In this document: positions 10,886 through 20,643 of the stretch, piece after piece
Layout of the letters: every line of letters begins with the position of its first letter
Numbering within the stretch: position 1 is the stretch's first letter
Assembly: GCF_000517405.1 (NCBI RefSeq)
Contig: NZ_CP006568.1
Coordinates: 3,410,001-3,474,000, forward strand
Reading direction: 5' to 3'
DNA from: Candidatus Sodalis pierantonius str. SOPE
Lineage (GTDB): Bacteria > Pseudomonadota > Gammaproteobacteria > Enterobacterales > Enterobacteriaceae
DNA length: 64,000 nt
The notes under the pieces: model-generated
What the model was told of the DNA's origin: nothing
The model's input: the letters and a program-made list of their open reading frames with translations, nothing else
The model's database searches: none
Translations under genes and position numbers: made by a program

Positions 10886-11341
10886 ATGTATCATTACACT
10901 GATTATGGTTTGGAAACCGTTTGGCTCACCAACGGCTACCGCTGCGGGAAGCAGGGGGAGCACGTCCAGGTAGACATCGAAGATAAACCCGCTCTGCATC
11001 AGGTATTGGCAAAACTACTCATCAATCGACGTAACCTTTTATCCTGTCATGAAATACGCTTTCTGCGCCGTGAAATGAGCATGAGCGTCCATGAACTGGC
11101 GTCAGTGATGGGGGTGCAAAGCGATGTGATTGAACGCTGGGAGCGCGGTGAAACCGGTCTCCCGCGGGTCGCGGATGTTTCGCTGCGGGCGTTATTTGTC
11201 GGTTCGCGGCTAGAGGAAAGCGAGCCGGGACTATATCTGCACATCTTGTCGGAAACTGAGTGCCGGCAATCCAGCGAAACGCTGTTTTTAACGTACGCCG
11301 ACAAGGGATGTCGGCCAAGCTTTCTGCGTGATAGCTGCTAA
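10886..11341 (+). CDS. Small XRE-type helix-turn-helix protein
   Basis: A protein of about 151 residues. I take ATG 10886 because AAGGA at 10875-10879 sits six bases ahead of it; the earlier ATG 10880 abuts that site. The N-terminus 'MYHYTDYGLETVWLTNGYRC' and a central HTH ('FLRREMSMSVHELASVMGVQ', then 'VIERWERGETGLPRVAD') resemble stand-alone or antitoxin-like XRE regulators with a YgiT/MqsA-like layout. It lacks the CxxC zinc pairs of true MqsA. No toxin gene is adjacent. Target unknown. The frame is intact between broken neighbours. Confidence 0.65.
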   Translation: MYHYTDYGLETVWLTNGYRCGKQGEHVQVDIEDKPALHQVLAKLLINRRNLLSCHEIRFLRREMSMSVHELASVMGVQSDVIERWERGETGLPRVADVSLRALFVGSRLEESEPGLYLHILSETECRQSSETLFLTYADKGCRPSFLRDSC

Positions 11342-11565
11342 TGACCCGGCTTTTGGCGTCAAATCAAGATGTGACACACATCACTTTTCCACTCGCGCCG
11401 TCCGTCATCGATCACACTTCTTTTAGCTTAACCTGTGATCTGAATCACAGATTTTGACGGCGACTTGCAAACTGCATCACGCTTTTGACCCTTCCTTGCG
11501 CTTGGCGCCTTTCTGCTTTTGAAAGTACGTTTCAATTACCCCGCCGCGCTTTTACCCTTTAGGCA

Positions 11566-13157
11566 TTACTCAATCTCCTCGGCGCCGGGCCGGCAACTTT
11601 CGGCCAGCCAACTAAGACGTGCGGGATCCAGCAGGAGGGGCAAGTTATGCGCCAGGTCAATTTCGTTTTCAGCCAGCCAGCGGCAGGTTTGCTCGGCATA
11701 TCGCTGCGCCGCATCAATGGCGGTGAGCAGAGTCTCCTAACGCGAACGGTTGGCGCCATACTGGTTGATATACCACCGCAAACTGATTACCTGACGGGCA
11801 TGGCCAAACAGGCGCGTATAGCGGACGGCCTAGGCCCAGGCGCCGCAAAGCACGTCGGCGAACGCCGCGGGCAATTCACCGTCGCGGCGCAGCGCTTGCG
11901 CCTGGGCGTGCAGACATTCGGTCAAAAAAGCGTTCTGCTGTTGCTCAAGCTGCAGCAATTCCCGCTGCGCGCGGCCCGCCTGCTCATCGTCGCGCGGAAA
12001 CAGCGCCTGGAACGACTGGCGCCAGTTGGCGCTACGGGCGTCGGAATGCAGCAGGCGCAGCGCGGTATCAATATCCGCCGGCAGTTGGCTGTGCTGATGC
12101 ATCACCCGGCCCAGCCGATACGGCGTTCGGCACATCCAATCGTAACTGCTGATAAACAGCTGGCGCACCGTTTGCTACTGCACGGGATAGCCGGGACGCA
12201 ATCCCTGACTGTCCAGCCACTCATCCAGCAATTGAGCAGCGCTGACCGGCGTCTCGCCGCTCGCGATTCGCGCCAGACCATAAAGATTGCCTTCATTAAT
12301 CGAGTCCTGCAGGGGACTGTTGTGGATCCATTCCCAGTCAAGACGGGCGGTAATGGTCTCGAGCCTATTGCCGGCGACCGACTGCGCCCAACTGAGCCTG
12401 CCCTGCAGCTCATCAATCAGCAGGCAGGGCAGCAACGTCCAGCCGTAATCGATACCCCACAAATCAATGTCGATCCAGATTTTGCGCGCGCCCATCGCGC
12501 GCCGATTGCCGGATTATTGGCAAAACCGGGACGGTAATCGACCGCGGTAGCTTTCAGCGATGCGCGCACATCCGCCGGCATTCGCGCCACTGTGCTTTGC
12601 AGCTGACGCCGCGGCCAATCGTCATCGGTGTAGTCGCGCAACACCAGCTTTTTATTCTGCCGCCGCAGCTGACGATAAAGTGCGTCCAGGGGGGCGTCCC
12701 ACTGCCGCGGATGAAATTCCGGCGTTTGCAGGCTGAGAATGAGACCGCTGACGTCCGGCAGCGTCGCCAGGGTGGCGCTGACGATCGCCTGATAAAAATG
12801 CTGCAAAAAACGCTGCCCCTGGCCGGGATCGTCCGTCAGCCGCAGCTCGGGATACTTGTGCGCCAGTTTACCGTCGTTGGGGAAAGCCTCCCCCTGGAGC
12901 CACAGCGTCAGCCGTCGCTGCCGGCAAAGGCGACCGATACGGCGGAGGTAATGCAACGCGCTTTCGCGCTCATGAAAAAGATTATTGCGATCCGCGCCCT
13001 GGAAAGTCGGCGAGGGGGGAGCCAGCAGCGCCAGAATAGTCTGCTGATGAATGATAAGCCCGGTAAAACGGTAACGTTGCAGGGTCTCCAGCAGCGACAG
13101 CACATGCGGCCAGTGCCAGATTAGCGGTGTGTTCACCTCCAGCAGACGTTGCGGCAC
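11566..13157 (-). pseudogene. Unrecognised enzyme-like protein, multiply broken (possible glycoside hydrolase)
   Basis: The combined reading is about 530 codons from GTG 13157, preceded by GGGAGG. I do not recognise the family with confidence. 'TGLIIHQQTILALL', 'LTLWLQGEAFPNDGKLAHKY', 'NPAIGxxGARKIWIDIDLWG' and 'DYGWTLLPCLLIDELQGRLS' suggest a TIM-barrel sugar or sugar-acid enzyme loosely like alpha-glucuronidases; this is a guess. Lesions: a frameshift near 12490 and in-frame TAG codons at 12175, 11830 and 11737. It is divergent from the Gfo/Idh gene at 13265, so the two may have formed one sugar-acid locus. Confidence 0.55.
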
Positions 13158-13264
13158 GCTGTCCTCCCGATGACCAGTGCGGCGTCAAGAGCAGCCAACA
13201 TAAAACTATCCCGCTTAGGCTGTCAATAACACGACGGCTCATCTTGTAAATCAAGAGGTAACCA

Positions 13265-14198
13265 ATGAAAAAGTATGCGTTAGTCGGCACCGGGGGACGC
13301 GCCGGTCTTTATATCAACGCCATCGCGACGGATTTCAGCGCCCGGGCGTGCTGGGTGGCGTTCTGCGATACCAACCGCGTCAGAATGGCCTACGCCAACC
13401 GACTCATCGGCGCACAGGGACACGCGCCGGTGCCGCTCTATCATGCGCAGGAATTCGATCGCATGATCGCCGAGACCCGACCGGATGTGGTAATCGTCAC
13501 CTCTATCGATCGCACCCATCATCATTATATCGTGCGGGCGATGGAACTGGGCTGCAATGTGGTCAGCGAAAAACCGATGACTATCGATGAAGATAAGTGC
13601 CAGGCTATTCTGGACGCTATTCTGGACGCTATCCGGCGCACCGGCAGGCAGTTACGCGTCACTTTCAATTATCGCTACGCGCCGCATCACAGCAAAATCC
13701 GCGAGCTGCTGGCGGCCGGTACTATTGGCGAGGTCTTCTCGGTCCATTTTGAATGGCTGCTGAATACCCAGCACGGCGCCGATTATTTTCGCCGCTGGCA
13801 TCGCGATAAACGCAACAGCGGCGGGCTGCTGGTCCATAAATCGACGCATCATTTCGATTTGGTCAATTTCTGGCTGGGTAGCGAGCCGAAGACGGTTTAC
13901 GCCCAGGGAGATTTACGCTTTTACGGCCGGGCTAACGCCGAACAGCGCGGCATTACGGATTTCTACGCCCGCTGCCACCAAAACCCGGTGGCCGAGCGCG
14001 ACCCCTTCGCGCTGCAAATGGCGCAAAGCCCGACCCTGCGCGCCCTTTATCTGGAAGCGGAACAGGAAGATGGCTATTTTCGCGATAAAGCGTGTTCGAC
14101 GACGGCATCAGCATTGAGGACGTCATGGGGGTGATGGTGCGCTATAAAAACCGCGCCATCATGACCTATTCGCTTAACGCTTATCTTCCTTGGGAATG
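13265..14198 (+). pseudogene. Gfo/Idh/MocA oxidoreductase, frameshifted and truncated
   Basis: NAD(P)-dependent sugar oxidoreductase. The N-terminal Rossmann fold 'KYALVGTGGRAGLYINAI' and the catalytic-type motif 'VVSEKPMTIDEDKCQAI' are clear, followed by 'LRVTFNYRYAPHH' and 'GGLLVHKSTHHFDLVNFWLG'. A small in-frame tandem duplication (AILDAILDAI) is present near 13610. The frame shifts near 14090 and continues as 'VFDDGISIEDVMGVMVRYKN'. Homology stops at 'YSLNAYLPWE' (~14198), where an AT-rich islet begins, so the C-terminus is replaced. Confidence 0.78.
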
Positions 14199-14224
14199 TA
14201 GCGATGCAAAATATTTTGGACTAA

Positions 14225-14296
14225 TTTGCAAGCAATTCTGGACTCCTTTAAACCCTAAAAAATGGCCATTTTGGACAGTCCAGAATTGTTTGCAAA
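14225..14296. repeat. 20-bp inverted repeat around an AT-rich loop
   Basis: The left arm TTTGCAAGCAATTCTGGACT (14225-14244) pairs with 14277-14296, with one mismatch that would be G-U in RNA. The 32-bp loop contains the palindrome AAAATGGCCATTTT (14259-14272). It lies eight bases downstream of the dam stop on the minus strand. It has no T-run typical of an intrinsic terminator. It could be a terminator, phage operator or element end; undecided. Confidence 0.6.
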
Positions 14297-14303
14297 AAGG
14301 GAA

Positions 14304-15062
14304 TCAGGCGAAATTGCGGACGATCAACTCGCGCTTGCAATGGCGGTTGCTGCCCAATGAGTATTTTAGATCAACAACGTCGATATGAAGATTTTTGAAT
14401 ATTTGCCTCATTTCTGGGATATCATTAATTGAAATAATCATTTTCCCTGATATCGAATGAGCCAGACTATCGATGATGCTGTATTGCTCCAGGGTAAACG
14501 CCACGCCATAGCCTTGAGTCTTCCAGTAAGGTGGATCAAGATAGAACAATGTGTGTGGCCTATAATATTTTTCAATGCAAGCCTGCCACCCAAGATGCTC
14601 TATGGTTGCCTCAGATAAACGCAGGTGAGCCTGTGATAGCTGTTCTTCGATCCTTAGGAGGTTCAATGCTTGTGATCGTACAGCGGAAGTACCAAAGCTC
14701 TGCCCGCTCACTTTGCCACCAAATGTGAGCTGCTGAAGATAGTAAAACCGGGCGGCTCGCTGGATATCGGTCAGCGTTTGCGGAGGTGTTTCTTTCAGCC
14801 AATCAAACAGCTGCCTGCTACTAAAGGCCCACTTGAACTGGCGTACAAACTCCTCCAAATGATGTTTTACTACCCGATAGGGGTTTATCAAATCTCCGTT
14901 GATATCGTTCAACACTTCGACCGTGGATGGATCCTTACTGAAAAACAGCGCAGCCCCCCCACAGAATGGTTCAACGTAACATTCGTGCTCAGGAAAGCAC
15001 GATAGAAGACGTTTAGCTAGACGCCGCTTCTCTCCCACCCATGGTATGATTGGCGTACTCAT
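14304..15062 (-). CDS. DNA adenine methylase (D12 class), phage-like
   Basis: A 252-residue N6-adenine methyltransferase of the Dam/D12 family. The N-terminal SAM motif 'IPWVGEKRRLAKRLL' is followed by 'EPFCGGAALFFSKD' and the catalytic 'LFYLDPPYWKTQGYG' (DPPY). The SAM loop reads VGEK where the family normally has GGK, so activity is uncertain. The gene is AT-richer than its surroundings and sits with a truncated acyltransferase, which fits phage origin. The expected target is GATC (family knowledge). It is distinct from the housekeeping dam. Confidence 0.85.
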   Translation of the reverse strand: MSTPIIPWVGEKRRLAKRLLSCFPEHECYVEPFCGGAALFFSKDPSTVEVLNDINGDLINPYRVVKHHLEEFVRQFKWAFSSRQLFDWLKETPPQTLTDIQRAARFYYLQQLTFGGKVSGQSFGTSAVRSQALNLLRIEEQLSQAHLRLSEATIEHLGWQACIEKYYRPHTLFYLDPPYWKTQGYGVAFTLEQYSIIDSLAHSISGKMIISINDIPEMRQIFKNLHIDVVDLKYSLGSNRHCKRELIVRNFA

Positions 15063-15413
15063 TGATGCAATCCTTATGCAACACTATAAATCTTACCGAT
15101 CAACAATCAACTATTGATCGTCAAAATAATTATTACTGCGACTGCAACATATAGATACTATCGGGAGCGTAGTGGTTATAAATTCCGTGTTGAAAAATAA
15201 CAAATAAAATCAATTAATTAGAACCCATCGACTGATACAATAGATATGATAATTCCATAATTGATTTTTACGTTATACACGAAAATACCTCTATACACAG
15301 GTTTCTGCTATACAACATATAGGTTATAATCAAAAGTTAAGGACGTAATGTTATTGATGATTAATTTATTTGGATGATAACTTATTGTTAATTATAAGAT
15401 TTTTAAAGAAAAT
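15063..15413. other. AT-rich gene-free stretch in phage-like islet
   Basis: This is markedly AT-rich compared with the rest of the window. It holds no recognisable frame. A repeated GATCAACAATCAACTATTGATCGT-like palindromic motif near 15099-15122 could be an operator. Probable promoter region for the divergent methylase and acyltransferase. Confidence 0.5.
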
Positions 15414-15599
15414 TTGAAACCGATATCTCTACAACTAAATAAAAAGTTGGACTCTTTACAGGCATTACGAAATGTTGCTGCTTTATTAGTCCTTTTTTTT
15501 CATTACCGTTTTTATCTTCGTGATAATGATGAAATCGGCACTTCCGTATGGGATATTATTTTAGGGAAAGGAATAATAGGTGTTGATGTTTTCTTTGTC
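15414..15599 (+). pseudogene. Acyltransferase-3 family protein, N-terminal fragment
   Basis: Starts TTG 15414 after AAAGAAAA and reads 'KPISLQLNKKLDSLQALRNV' then 'LFFHYRFYLR', with the conserved LxxLRxxAxxxVxxxH pattern of O-antigen/OafA-type membrane acyltransferases. It is cut after 62 residues (GVDVFFV) by IS903 copy 3. It is AT-rich like the preceding islet. Such genes are often carried by serotype-converting phages (family knowledge). Confidence 0.75.
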
Positions 15600-16652
15600 G
15601 CTTTGTTGAATAAATCCGAAATTTGTGACGACTTTCTCCCTATCAGGGCGATTGTTACATGATGCGGACGCTGTTTGGCATTCCTAACAGCGTGATCCGG
15701 TTAAGCGCTTTGACCATTGCCATAGCCTCACCTACCTGCGCGTCATAGTCATGCAGGCTCAGATGACCACCCAGAAGTGTTTTAAACCGGAACATGGCCG
15801 TTTCAGCCAGTGAACGCCGGTGATAACCTACTTTCTTTTTCCAGGTATCGTTATTGCCGCTCAGATGCTGATTTGCCACCGCATGGTTACGCTCATGGTA
15901 TCGAGCTGGCCAATATTGCGCACCACTTCGCGGTGGGATAAGCGGCTTTATTTTTTTCCTCAGCAGAGCATCATGACAGTAACGCGTATCGTAAGCACTG
16001 TCAGCCGACGCTTCCCTGATTTTCCGGTGGGTTTGGTTAATCAGCCCGGGCAACGCCTGCGCATCTATCGTACCGCTTAGCGATAAATCGGCACAGATAA
16101 TTTCATGTGTCGCGCTATCTACTGCCAGATGAAGCTTGCGCCATACTCTGCGCCTCTCAGCCCCATGCTGCCTGACTTTCCATTCGCCTTCGCCGAAGAT
16201 TTTCAAGCCGGTGCCATCGATGACCAGGTGTGAGATTTCGCCGCGGGTTGGCGTTTTTATGCTGATGTCGACGGTTTTTGCTCGCCGGCTGACCAGAGAG
16301 TAATCTGGGCAGCGCAGCGACAGCCCCATCAGTTTAAAAATCGCGTCAACGAAACCCTGTAACGCTCGGAGCGAAAGGTTAAACACGCGCTTTATCATCA
16401 GAACCGTGGTAATGGCCATATCGGTGTAGTGAAGCGGCCGGCCACGATGTTCAGGTGGTGTACTCTCAGTCCGTGCAGCAATGGCTGACTCATCAAGCCA
16501 TACTGTCAGGTCCCCCCGCTGCCTGAGCGCATTGTTGTATGCGGGCCAGTTGGTGATTTTAAACTTTTGCTTTGCCATGGGGACCTGATATTGAAACGAA
16601 TGTAGTGATCAGAGCCGCCAGTCACCTAAAAGTTCGATTTATTCAACAAAGC
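15600..16652 (-). mobile_element. IS903-type insertion sequence, copy 3
   Basis: The element is 1053 bp with intact inverted ends. There is no target duplication: the left flank is the acyltransferase and the right flank is the inside of an older IS903 remnant. This arrangement is what an IS-mediated adjacent deletion leaves. Confidence 0.9.
15655..16578 (-). CDS. IS903-type transposase (copy 3)
   Basis: A 307-residue intact transposase with the same DDE motifs as the other copies. It ends NRITLLGMPNSVRIM, the common form. Confidence 0.92.
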   Translation of the reverse strand: MAKQKFKITNWPAYNNALRQRGDLTVWLDESAIAARTESTPPEHRGRPLHYTDMAITTVLMIKRVFNLSLRALQGFVDAIFKLMGLSLRCPDYSLVSRRAKTVDISIKTPTRGEISHLVIDGTGLKIFGEGEWKVRQHGAERRRVWRKLHLAVDSATHEIICADLSLSGTIDAQALPGLINQTHRKIREASADSAYDTRYCHDALLRKKIKPLIPPRSGAQYWPARYHERNHAVANQHLSGNNDTWKKKVGYHRRSLAETAMFRFKTLLGGHLSLHDYDAQVGEAMAMVKALNRITLLGMPNSVRIM

Positions 16653-16653
16653 C

Positions 16654-16813
16654 AGTCTGCATGACTATGACGCGCAGGTAGGTGAGGCAATGACAATGGT
16701 TAAAGCACTTAACCGGATCACACTGTTAGGAATGCCAAACAGCGTCCGCATCATGTAACAATCGCCCTGATAGGGAGGAAGTCGTCACAAATTTCGGATT
16801 TATTCAACAAAGC
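16654..16813 (+). mobile_element. IS903 3'-end remnant (160 bp), diverged
   Basis: This corresponds to the last ~100 bp of the transposase plus the right end with its inverted repeat. It differs from the full copies at five positions within the coding part (for example GGCAATGACA for GGCTATGGCA), whereas full copies are nearly identical there. It is therefore an older insertion, later truncated from its left side where copy 3 now abuts. Confidence 0.88.
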
Positions 16814-17731
16814 GCTGGCGTATTGCTGGGCATCGGACTTTGCCTGACCGGGTGGTCCAATTCCATTATCATGCTTTGGCTGTGCGCCGGAATTTTAGTC
16901 GGACTAGCGGACGGTAGCGGGTATCTGTTGACGTTGTCTAACTGTGTTAAATGGTTTCCCGAACGCAAGGGCCTGATTTCTGCCTGCGCTATTGGCGCCT
17001 ATGGGTTGGGCAGTCTGGGCTTCAAATACATCAACAGCCAGCTGCTGGACCGCTATAGTCTGCCGTTGACGTTTGCATTATGGAGCGGTATCGTAGTGAT
17101 AATGGTCGTGGCCGGCGCTCTTATGATGAAAGACGCGCCGCGCCAGGAAGACCGGCAGCGTGCCGGGGTCCGGGATTACACCTTGGCCGAATCCATGCGT
17201 ATGCCGCAATATTGGTTATTGGCGCTGATGTTTGTTACCGCCTGTATGAGCGGGTTATATGTTATCGGCGTTGCCAAAGATATCGGCGAGAATCTGGTCC
17301 ATTTATCGACGGCGGTGGCGGCCAATGCGGTCACTATTATTGCCGTCGCCAATCTTAGCGGGCGCCTGGTGCTGGGCGTCCTGTCCGATAAAATGTCCCG
17401 CCTTCGGGTCGTCTCACTGGCCCAGGTCATCGCCATGGCGGGGATGAGCATGCTGTTATTCGTTCATCTTAACGAGACACTGTTCTTTATCTCACTGGCC
17501 TGCGTGGCGTTCAGTTTTGGTGGGACCATTACGGTATACCCGTCGCTGGTCAGCGATTTCTTCGGACTGAATAATTTAACCAAGAATTACGGCATTATTT
17601 ATCTGGGTTTCGGCGTGGGTAGCATTATCGGCTCCCTTGTGGCGTCGCTGTTCGGCGGATTTATGGTGACGTTCCAACTGATAGCGGCTCTACTGGTGAT
17701 CGCGTTGATGATTTCGCTGACCCTGCGCTAG
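16814..17731 (+). pseudogene. OFA-type MFS transporter, 5' truncated
   Basis: The frame is open from the IS903 remnant to TAG 17731, about 305 codons of ~400. 'AGVLLGIGLCLTGWSNSI' continues into at least nine membrane spans. 'CVKWFPERKGLISACAIGAY' and 'SLVSDFFGLNNLTKNYGIIY' are typical of the oxalate/formate antiporter (OxlT/YhjX-like) family. The first two or so spans and the start are missing, so it is inactive unless fused. Substrate unknown. Confidence 0.78.
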
Positions 17732-17818
17732 CCGGGGGCTGTCGATAAGCGCGGCTACCTTTTAGGGCATGCCCACGGCGAATAACAACCTGCCCCGGCC
17801 TCCGGTCGGCGGGCTTTT

Positions 17819-17938
17819 GCCGTTATCGCCGATCTTGGCATGCGCCGCGCCATTATCGCAGGCCTTGGTCCGCACTGCGCCGTTACGGCTGGCCTTGGCT
17901 TGCGCCGTGCCGTTACCACCGACCTCGTCTTGCCCCAA
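17819..17938. repeat. Four degenerate 30-bp tandem repeats
   Basis: Units start at 17819, 17849, 17879 and 17909, each beginning GCC(G/A)TTA and containing a (G/C)xCTTGGCxTGCxCC-type core. The minus strand reads through as decapeptides of the form PR(P/S)A(V/I)(T/M)A(R/Q)xx within an open frame (17755-17970) that has no recognisable relative. It lies between the OFA transporter remnant and the Rieske/FAD pseudogene. Confidence 0.75.
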
Positions 17939-18037
17939 GGCGTCGGCTGGGGCTGAGCGCCTTTTATCAATTTGCTGCTAGGCTTACTGATAGTGCTTTA
18001 AACAGTAAGGTTTTATAAAATTAGTAAGGAGCCTATC

Positions 18038-19589
18038 GTGGCCTATGAGCAAATAATGCCGTTATCCTCCCTGTCGCAAATGACCCCTTGCAAAATAACC
18101 GTCGGAAAGACCGATATACTGGTAATCCGCCGCGGTGAAGAGGTCTATGCCCTGGAAGCCACCTGCCCGCACACTCCGGCGCGCCGCTGGAAAAGGGGGC
18201 GCTGTGCGAAGACAAACTGGTCTGCCCGTGGCATAAATCGGTGTTCGCCATCACTGAAAGTCGCCCGGGCTCTCTGCTGGAACCGCCTTCACTGCGGGCA
18301 CTGAAACGTTTCCCGGTGAAGGTGGAGCAAGATGCCGTCTGGATCGACCCGCAACCGCTTGACGAAGCCACTCCCTTGCAGGCGGCGGATAAACAGCCTA
18401 CCTATGTGGTATTGGGCACCGGCGCCGGCGGTAGCGCGGCGATAAAAGCGCTGCGTGAGAATGGTTTTACCGGCAGGCTGGTGGTGGTTGAACGTGAAAA
18501 ACAGGCCCCCTACGATCGTACCGCGCTATCGAAATTTGTGCCGCAGGGCGATATGGATATCCATGACGTGCCCTCCCTGCTGCCGGAATCCTACTATCAG
18601 CAACAACAGATAGAGCGCATCAATGGCAATGTGGAAGAACTGGACAACCAGCGCCATCGTTTACGTCTGGAAGACGGTAAGACCCTTTCCTATGATCGTT
18701 TACTGTTAGCCACCGGCGCCACGCCGCCGCGGCCGGACCTGCCTGGCAAAGCGCTACGCGGCGTGGAGGTATTGCGCAGCTGGGAACAGGCGGCGACGCT
18801 GGTTGCCACCGTCGAGCGGGAGCACCGGCTGGTCATTATCGGCAATAGCTTTATCGGTATGGAGGTGGCGGCGGCGCTGCGTAAACAAGCCATAGAGGTC
18901 ACGGTCGTTTCGCCCCATCCTTTACCGTTTGAAAAACAATTCGGCACCGAGTTGGGCCGCTTTTTCCGCCGCCGTCACCAGGAGAAAGGCGTCACCTTTG
19001 TCGACGGCGATCCGGCCGCTTTTGAAGGGGAAAAAGCGTCAGCGCGGTGACACTGAAAGACGGCCGACGTATTGATGCGACGCTGGTTCTGCTGGCGACG
19101 GGCGTGGCGCCGGCGACTCGATTCATCCACGATCTGCCGCTCAATGACGACGGCAGCCTGACCGTTGACCGGACGATGAAGGTGTCCGCAGACATTTATG
19201 CCATCGGTGACATCGCGACGTTCCCGCTGGACGGCAATCCTACCCGCATTGAACACTGGCGCGTGGCGCAGCAGCACGGACGTGTCGCCGCCGGTGCGAT
19301 GATGGATAAGCCACACCCCTATGATGCCTTACCCTTTTTTTGGACCCAGCATTACGGCGTTCGCTATGAATATTTGGGCCATGCCGCTAAATGGGATCAG
19401 CAGGAAATTATCGGCTCGCCGGATGAGGATAACTTCGTCTCGCTGTATGGCCTGAAAGGAAATCTGGTGACGGTCGTGGCGGTCGGCCGGATGTGCACGA
19501 CCGGCGTGCTATTGATTAAAATGGGCGAAAAACTCGGTTTTACCGAGGCGCAGCGCATCGTCGCCGACACCCACGAAGCGGAAAGTTGA
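18038..19589 (+). pseudogene. Rieske/FAD-dependent NAD(P) oxidoreductase (AIF-like), frameshifted twice
   Basis: GTG 18038 follows TAAGGAGCC. The N-terminal Rieske domain shows the first cluster half (ATCPH), and the second half (CPWHKSVF) is readable in another frame, showing a shift near 18180. The FAD domain has 'VVLGTGAGGSAAIKALRENG' and 'LLLATGATPPRPDLPG', and the C-terminal FAD site is 'ADIYAIGDIATFPL'. A second frameshift lies near 19040 ('GEKASAR'). Full reading is ~517 codons, normal for this family. The redox partner is unknown. Confidence 0.82.
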
Positions 19590-19782
19590 CCGCGCGCCGG
19601 CGCCGATTCCCTTTACCGTAGCGCAAAATTTTGCCGGCAAACATGTGCGCCGCCAGAGGTCGATGATATGATGCGCTGCCGGCACGCAACGGGGCGGCGA
19701 CTCTCCGCCTCATCCTGCTCCGGCCCAGGGACGATGAACGTTCTCGTCCGCTATTTCAGGTAAGGAAAAGGACAGACAGGCA

Positions 19783-20310
19783 ATGACACAGCCCCTATTT
19801 ATGGTTGGTGCGCGCGGATGCGGCAAGACCACGGTGGGTCAGGCATTAGCGCGGGTATTGGGATATGCATTTACCGATACCGACGAGATGTTGTGGCGGT
19901 CTACCGGCAAGACTGTGGCAGAGATCGTCGCTGACGAAGGCTGGGCGGGCTTTCGGGCAAGGGAGAGCGAAATCCTGACAAGCGTTATTCAAGGGCAAAC
20001 CGTGGTGGCCACGGGCGGCGGTATTATTTTATCGGCGGCTAACCGACATTTCATGCGCGCGCGCGGCACCGTGGTGTATCTGCACGTGTCGGCGCAGGAG
20101 CTTGCGCGCCGTCTACAGGTGTACCCCGATGAGGAGCAGCGGCCCAGTTTGACGGGGAAACCGATGATTGAAGAAATCGCCGACGTGCTCGCCGCACGTG
20201 AAAAACTCTATCAAGAAGCGGCACACCACATATTGGACGCCAGTCAGGCGGCGCCGGACGATGTGGTCTACGCCATTTTACAACAGCTCTATCCCAGCGC
20301 GGCGAGTTAA
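19783..20310 (+). CDS. aroL: Shikimate kinase II
   Basis: Phosphorylates shikimate at O3 with ATP in aromatic amino-acid synthesis, in the cytoplasm. It has 175 residues, matching AroL length. The P-loop 'GARGCGKTTVGQAL', the substrate-binding 'TDTDEM' and 'GFRARE', and 'VVATGGGIIL' are all present, as is the lid 'RPSLTGKPMIEE'. The gene order aroL-yaiA-ppnP-rdgC matches E. coli, apart from an extra IclR-type gene. It is intact, so the host may still rely on symbiont aromatics (inference). Confidence 0.95.
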   Translation: MTQPLFMVGARGCGKTTVGQALARVLGYAFTDTDEMLWRSTGKTVAEIVADEGWAGFRARESEILTSVIQGQTVVATGGGIILSAANRHFMRARGTVVYLHVSAQELARRLQVYPDEEQRPSLTGKPMIEEIADVLAAREKLYQEAAHHILDASQAAPDDVVYAILQQLYPSAAS

Positions 20311-20419
20311 TAACCGGGCGACTTGGGGAGGCGTGATGAGAGGTTAATCGCTTCAGCCGACGAGGCGCGGCGTGTTGGCTATACTTACCTTACGTGAGCA
20401 CAACTATAAGGAAGTAACT

Positions 20420-20612
20420 ATGGCAAGCAAATCTCCCTATCCGCGCGAAGCGCACATCGTTAAAAAAAGAGAAGGGGCCGGCCGGCAAGAGCAAAACCGT
20501 CTATGAGTTGCGTGCCGACCATCCCCATCCCAATACCCTTATCAGTGAACACGACACTGAGCAAGAAGCGCTGGATTCCAAAGAGCGCTATGAGGATGAA
20601 AACAAAAGCTGA
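20420..20612 (+). pseudogene. yaiA: yaiA, frameshift at a poly-A tract
   Basis: A small conserved protein of unknown function next to aroL. ATG 20420 follows AAGGAAGT. The reading starts SKSPYPREAHIV and then shifts by one base at seven A residues (20462-20468). In the other frame it continues KGPAGKSKTVYELRADHPHP and on to ENKS, the complete YaiA C-terminus. Length is 64 codons plus one base. Because the lesion is a homopolymer, polymerase slippage could restore some product (inference). Confidence 0.8.
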
Positions 20613-20620
20613 TCTTCCGG

Positions 20621-20643
20621 CGGCAGGACCTCGCGTCCTGCCG
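20621..20643 (+). terminator. Hairpin after yaiA, likely terminator
   Basis: Perfect 9-bp stem CGGCAGGAC / GTCCTGCCG with a CTCGC loop, nine bases after the yaiA stop, followed by TTTC. The T-run is short, so efficiency is unclear. Confidence 0.6.

Noticed and set aside
17819..17938. CRISPR array
   Set aside because: The units are directly adjacent without spacers and are degenerate, and no cas genes are present. It is a plain tandem repeat.
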